7,250 nt of DNA, from positions 1-7,250 of the forward strand of contig CAIOZP010000215.1 of NCBI GenBank assembly GCA_903862805.1. The letters run 5' to 3'. Below are positions 5,309 through 7,250 of the stretch, in pieces. Numbering within the stretch: position 1 is the stretch's first letter; every line of letters starts with the position of its first letter. The notes beneath the pieces were generated by a model. That model worked only from the letters and a program-made list of their open reading frames with translations, made no database searches and was not told the DNA's origin. The position numbers and the translations under genes are program-made. Source of the DNA: an uncultured Fibrobacterota bacterium. GTDB lineage: Bacteria; Fibrobacterota; Chitinivibrionia; Chitinivibrionales; CAIOZP01.

Positions 5309-7057
5309 GTGGAATATTTGAGAAGAATAATGTGGATACTGGTACTTTCAGGAAGTGCAATGGCCGACGTGACCTTCGGCTACAAGGAAATGCTTGGCCG
5401 GGTCGAGGCAAATTCCGTCACAGTGACCGCCGCGCCGGATCAATCGGCAGAGGTCTATCTCGAGTACGGGACATCATCCGGAACATACATAAACCAGACA
5501 ACCCCGGTCGCATGCGATTCGGTCAATCCGGTCGTGGCGGTTCTGTCCGGTCTCAATAGCAGCACAGGATATTTCTATCGTATGCGTTATCGTGCCGCCG
5601 GGAGCAGCGATGTTTTCGCATCCGGTACCGAGCACAGCTTCCATACCTGCCGTGCTCAGGGCGAGCCCTTTCTCTTCGATATCCAGGCAGATCAGCACCT
5701 CGATGCGGGATGGGATTCCACCTGCTTCACCAAGACCCAGGAAAACATCGTTGCCGACAAACCCGACTTCCTTATGGATCTCGGCGACTGCTTCCTCTCC
5801 GAGAAATACAATATGTGCGAGGATACGCTTCACGCTCGTCTCAAGCTGGCTCGTCGCTGGTACGACAATATCTGCCACTCAATTCCCCTCTTTATTACCA
5901 TAGGAAACCACGAGGGTGAGCGCGGCCCAAACAACAACGGAAGCGACACCTGCTTCGCGGTTCGTGCCGCCAACGAGAGGATAAAGTATTATCCCAATCC
6001 TGTCCCCGACAATTTCTTCTCCGGTGATACATCGCATACCGCGTTTGTAGGTCAGCGGGAAAGCTGGTACTCATTTACATGGGGCGATGCGTTGATTGTC
6101 GTGATCGATCCATATTGGTTTGCTATAGCTAAAACCACCGGCACGTCGGAGTCCGGATGGAACTTCACACTCGGAACGGCTCAGTACAACTGGCTCAAGG
6201 CGACACTTCGCGGTAGTACGGCCAAATTCAAATTCGTCTTTGCGCATCAGCTTGTCGGCGGAGTCCAGCCATCTGTCGGTGGAGTAAGCCAAGGGCCGGG
6301 TCGCGGTGGTGCACAGTATGCCAACCTCTACGAGATGGGCGGATACAGCCAGGCCGGAACCGACGACTGGAGCACCTTCCGTCCCGGATGGGATATTCCT
6401 CTCCACAACCTCTTTGTCGAAACCGGCGTGAATGCCTATTTCCACGGGCACGACCATCTATTCGCTTGTGAGGAGCGCGACGGCGTGGTTTATCAGGAAT
6501 GCCCGCAGCCCGGTCTTGCCAACTATACAAAGGCAAACAATGCGGCTGTTTACGGGTATCTCGACAGTAACACCAACAGCTCCGAATTCGGATACTTCGC
6601 AGACAGTGAGAATGTGCTTCCATGTTCCGGCCACATGAGGGTAACCATCAACGGAGACAGCGCGAGGGTTGACTATGTCCGTTCGTTCAAGGACTCGTCG
6701 ATCAATGCTCAAAACGGATGGGTCAACGGCATGACAGCCTATTCGTACACCTTGGCGCCAAAGAGTGTAGCGATCAGGCAGGCCGCGGTTTCTGCCGCAA
6801 AATCACCACTGGCCATCTCTATTTCACAATACGGCAAGACACCGGTTATATCATTCTCAATCCCTCAAGCAGCCCACGTCGCGCTGACGATCATGGACTT
6901 CCAGGGCCGTGTGATCAGCCGCGTTGTAGATGCGAACGAAACCTCAGGTAAACATGTTTTCCGCTGGAAGAACGGGAGCGGATCAGCCGCCGGAGTCTAT
7001 ATCGCCATGCTGAATGTAAACGGCTGCCTGAAGACAACGAGATTTTCGATCAATTGA
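5309..7057 (+). CDS. Exported metallophosphoesterase with PAP-like N-terminal domain and sorting-type tail (paralog 2)
   Basis: 582 aa from a GTG start. The short signal peptide has RR at residues 5-6, a core IMWILVLSGS and probable cleavage after AMA (17-19). Residues about 25-113 form the Ig/FN3-like purple acid phosphatase N-terminal domain (VYLEYGTSSGTY ... LSGLNSSTGYFYRMRYR). The phosphoesterase domain, about 120-460, has D128-x-H130, D160 (MDLGD), N200-H201-E202 (GNHE), H313 (FAHQ) and H381/H383 (GHDH), so a full two-metal site. The C-terminal region from about 503 (ISFSIPQAAHVALTIMDFQG ... GVYIAMLNV ... TRFSIN) is a FlgD/T9SS-type sorting domain. Compared with its divergent paralog it has a Gly-rich insertion between H313 and the RPGW motif (about 317-348, GGVQPSVGGVSQGPGRGG). 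Shared blocks such as STAK[FY]KFVFAH, TWGDAL and VYQECP show common ancestry. The substrate is unknown. The downstream gene is 49 bp away and may be co-transcribed. Confidence 0.93.
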   Translation: MEYLRRIMWILVLSGSAMADVTFGYKEMLGRVEANSVTVTAAPDQSAEVYLEYGTSSGTYINQTTPVACDSVNPVVAVLSGLNSSTGYFYRMRYRAAGSSDVFASGTEHSFHTCRAQGEPFLFDIQADQHLDAGWDSTCFTKTQENIVADKPDFLMDLGDCFLSEKYNMCEDTLHARLKLARRWYDNICHSIPLFITIGNHEGERGPNNNGSDTCFAVRAANERIKYYPNPVPDNFFSGDTSHTAFVGQRESWYSFTWGDALIVVIDPYWFAIAKTTGTSESGWNFTLGTAQYNWLKATLRGSTAKFKFVFAHQLVGGVQPSVGGVSQGPGRGGAQYANLYEMGGYSQAGTDDWSTFRPGWDIPLHNLFVETGVNAYFHGHDHLFACEERDGVVYQECPQPGLANYTKANNAAVYGYLDSNTNSSEFGYFADSENVLPCSGHMRVTINGDSARVDYVRSFKDSSINAQNGWVNGMTAYSYTLAPKSVAIRQAAVSAAKSPLAISISQYGKTPVISFSIPQAAHVALTIMDFQGRVISRVVDANETSGKHVFRWKNGSGSAAGVYIAMLNVNGCLKTTRFSIN

Positions 7058-7094
7058 CAAATAAGAGTATGCCGGTGACGGCCGTGCAAGCCAC

Positions 7095-7101
7095 AAGGGA
7101 G
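7095..7101 (+). promoter_or_regulatory. Ribosome binding site of the right-edge gene
   Basis: AAGGGAG is followed by five bases and ATG 7107. A weak GCCG-GTGA-CGGC hairpin (7071-7082) lies between the two genes but has no T run, so it is unlikely to stop transcription. Confidence 0.7.
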
Positions 7102-7106
7102 TATCC

Positions 7107-7250
7107 ATGAAAAAACTGATCACTATTTCCGGCATCATGTTGCTTGTCGCATCGTTGACAAATGCGCAGCAGAAGAACATGCCTTTCCAGCTGCCCGATG
7201 CCGGTCAGACCACGAGCTATACGGCTACACCGGGTGAGGATGCCGACTAC
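7107..7250 (+). CDS. Exported protein, probable DUF1566 (Lcl-like) type, 3' truncated
   Basis: 48 codons are visible and the frame runs off the right edge. The ATG at 7107 has a good ribosome binding site and opens a classic signal peptide: MKKLITISGIMLLVASLTNA, with cleavage expected after TNA and a mature start of QQKNM. The mature sequence continues with LPDAGQTTSY and GEDADY. From memory, the P-D-x-G-Q-T-x-x-Y and GEDADY pattern precedes DUF1566/Lcl-type domains in exported proteins of Fibrobacterota, spirochaetes and deltaproteobacteria; the domain itself lies beyond the window, so this is a prediction. The position 49 bp after the phosphoesterase stop without a terminator suggests the same transcript. 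Confidence 0.75.
   Translation, partial: MKKLITISGIMLLVASLTNAQQKNMPFQLPDAGQTTSYTATPGEDADY

Noticed and set aside
5221..5559. Plus-strand frame from ATG 5221, whose first 29 codons lie in the intergenic region
   Set aside because: No ribosome binding site precedes ATG 5221, and most of the frame overlaps the phosphoesterase gene out of register; the hydrophobic start is probably chance.
1..7250. tRNA, rRNA, CRISPR array, insertion sequence or phage signals
   Set aside because: I looked for cloverleaf-like stems, regularly spaced repeats, transposase motifs and terminal inverted repeats and saw none.

Overview
The window looks like chromosomal DNA of moderate GC from a member of the Fibrobacterota (Fibrobacter/Chitinispirillum-like bacteria). 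Three things suggest this. There is a clear TIGR02147-type regulator, a family strongly expanded in Fibrobacter. Three exported proteins end in beta-rich tails resembling type IX secretion (T9SS) or FlgD-like sorting domains. The gene at the right edge starts like the DUF1566-type exported proteins of this group. This taxonomic call is inference from protein families; no rRNA or other marker gene is present.

Layout, left to right. (1) 1-701, plus strand: the 3' part of an exported protein of unknown function with a sorting-type C-terminal domain. (2) 768-795: a 12-bp hairpin that can act as a bidirectional terminator between convergent genes; read on the minus strand it carries a C(UUCG)G tetraloop followed by a U run. 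(3) 796-2887, minus strand: a two-gene operon of a TIGR02147 regulator and, overlapping its end by 23 bp, a lipoprotein with a carboxypeptidase-regulatory-like domain and a glutamine-amidotransferase-like C-terminal domain. A good sigma70-type promoter (TTGACA, 17 bp, TACACT) lies just upstream. (4) 2965-3138, minus strand: a 57-codon gene with a strong ribosome binding site and its own putative extended -10 promoter. (5) 3359-5026 minus and 5309-7057 plus: two divergent paralogous exported metallophosphoesterases (555 and 582 aa). Each has a signal peptide, a purple-acid-phosphatase-like N-terminal Ig/FN3 domain, a full set of metal ligands and a C-terminal sorting-like domain. (6) 7107 to the end, plus strand: the start of an exported protein, probably of the DUF1566 (Lcl-like) type, 49 bp after the second phosphoesterase and possibly in the same transcript.

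The AT-rich 282-bp region between the two phosphoesterases is the most interesting regulatory piece. It holds an exact 12-bp direct repeat (GCGTTGAATTTT), a related CGTTGA box, matching TTCAAC half-sites that form inverted repeats, and a separate TTGTACA/TGTACAA inverted repeat. Two of the boxes lie at the predicted transcription starts of the two genes, which suggests joint control.

How the genes may work together (inference): most products are exported or surface-anchored, so the window reads as an envelope/secretome region. The regulator-lipoprotein pair may be a locally encoded sensing or control module. The phosphoesterase pair probably releases phosphate or cleaves phosphoesters outside the cell; the substrate cannot be read from sequence.
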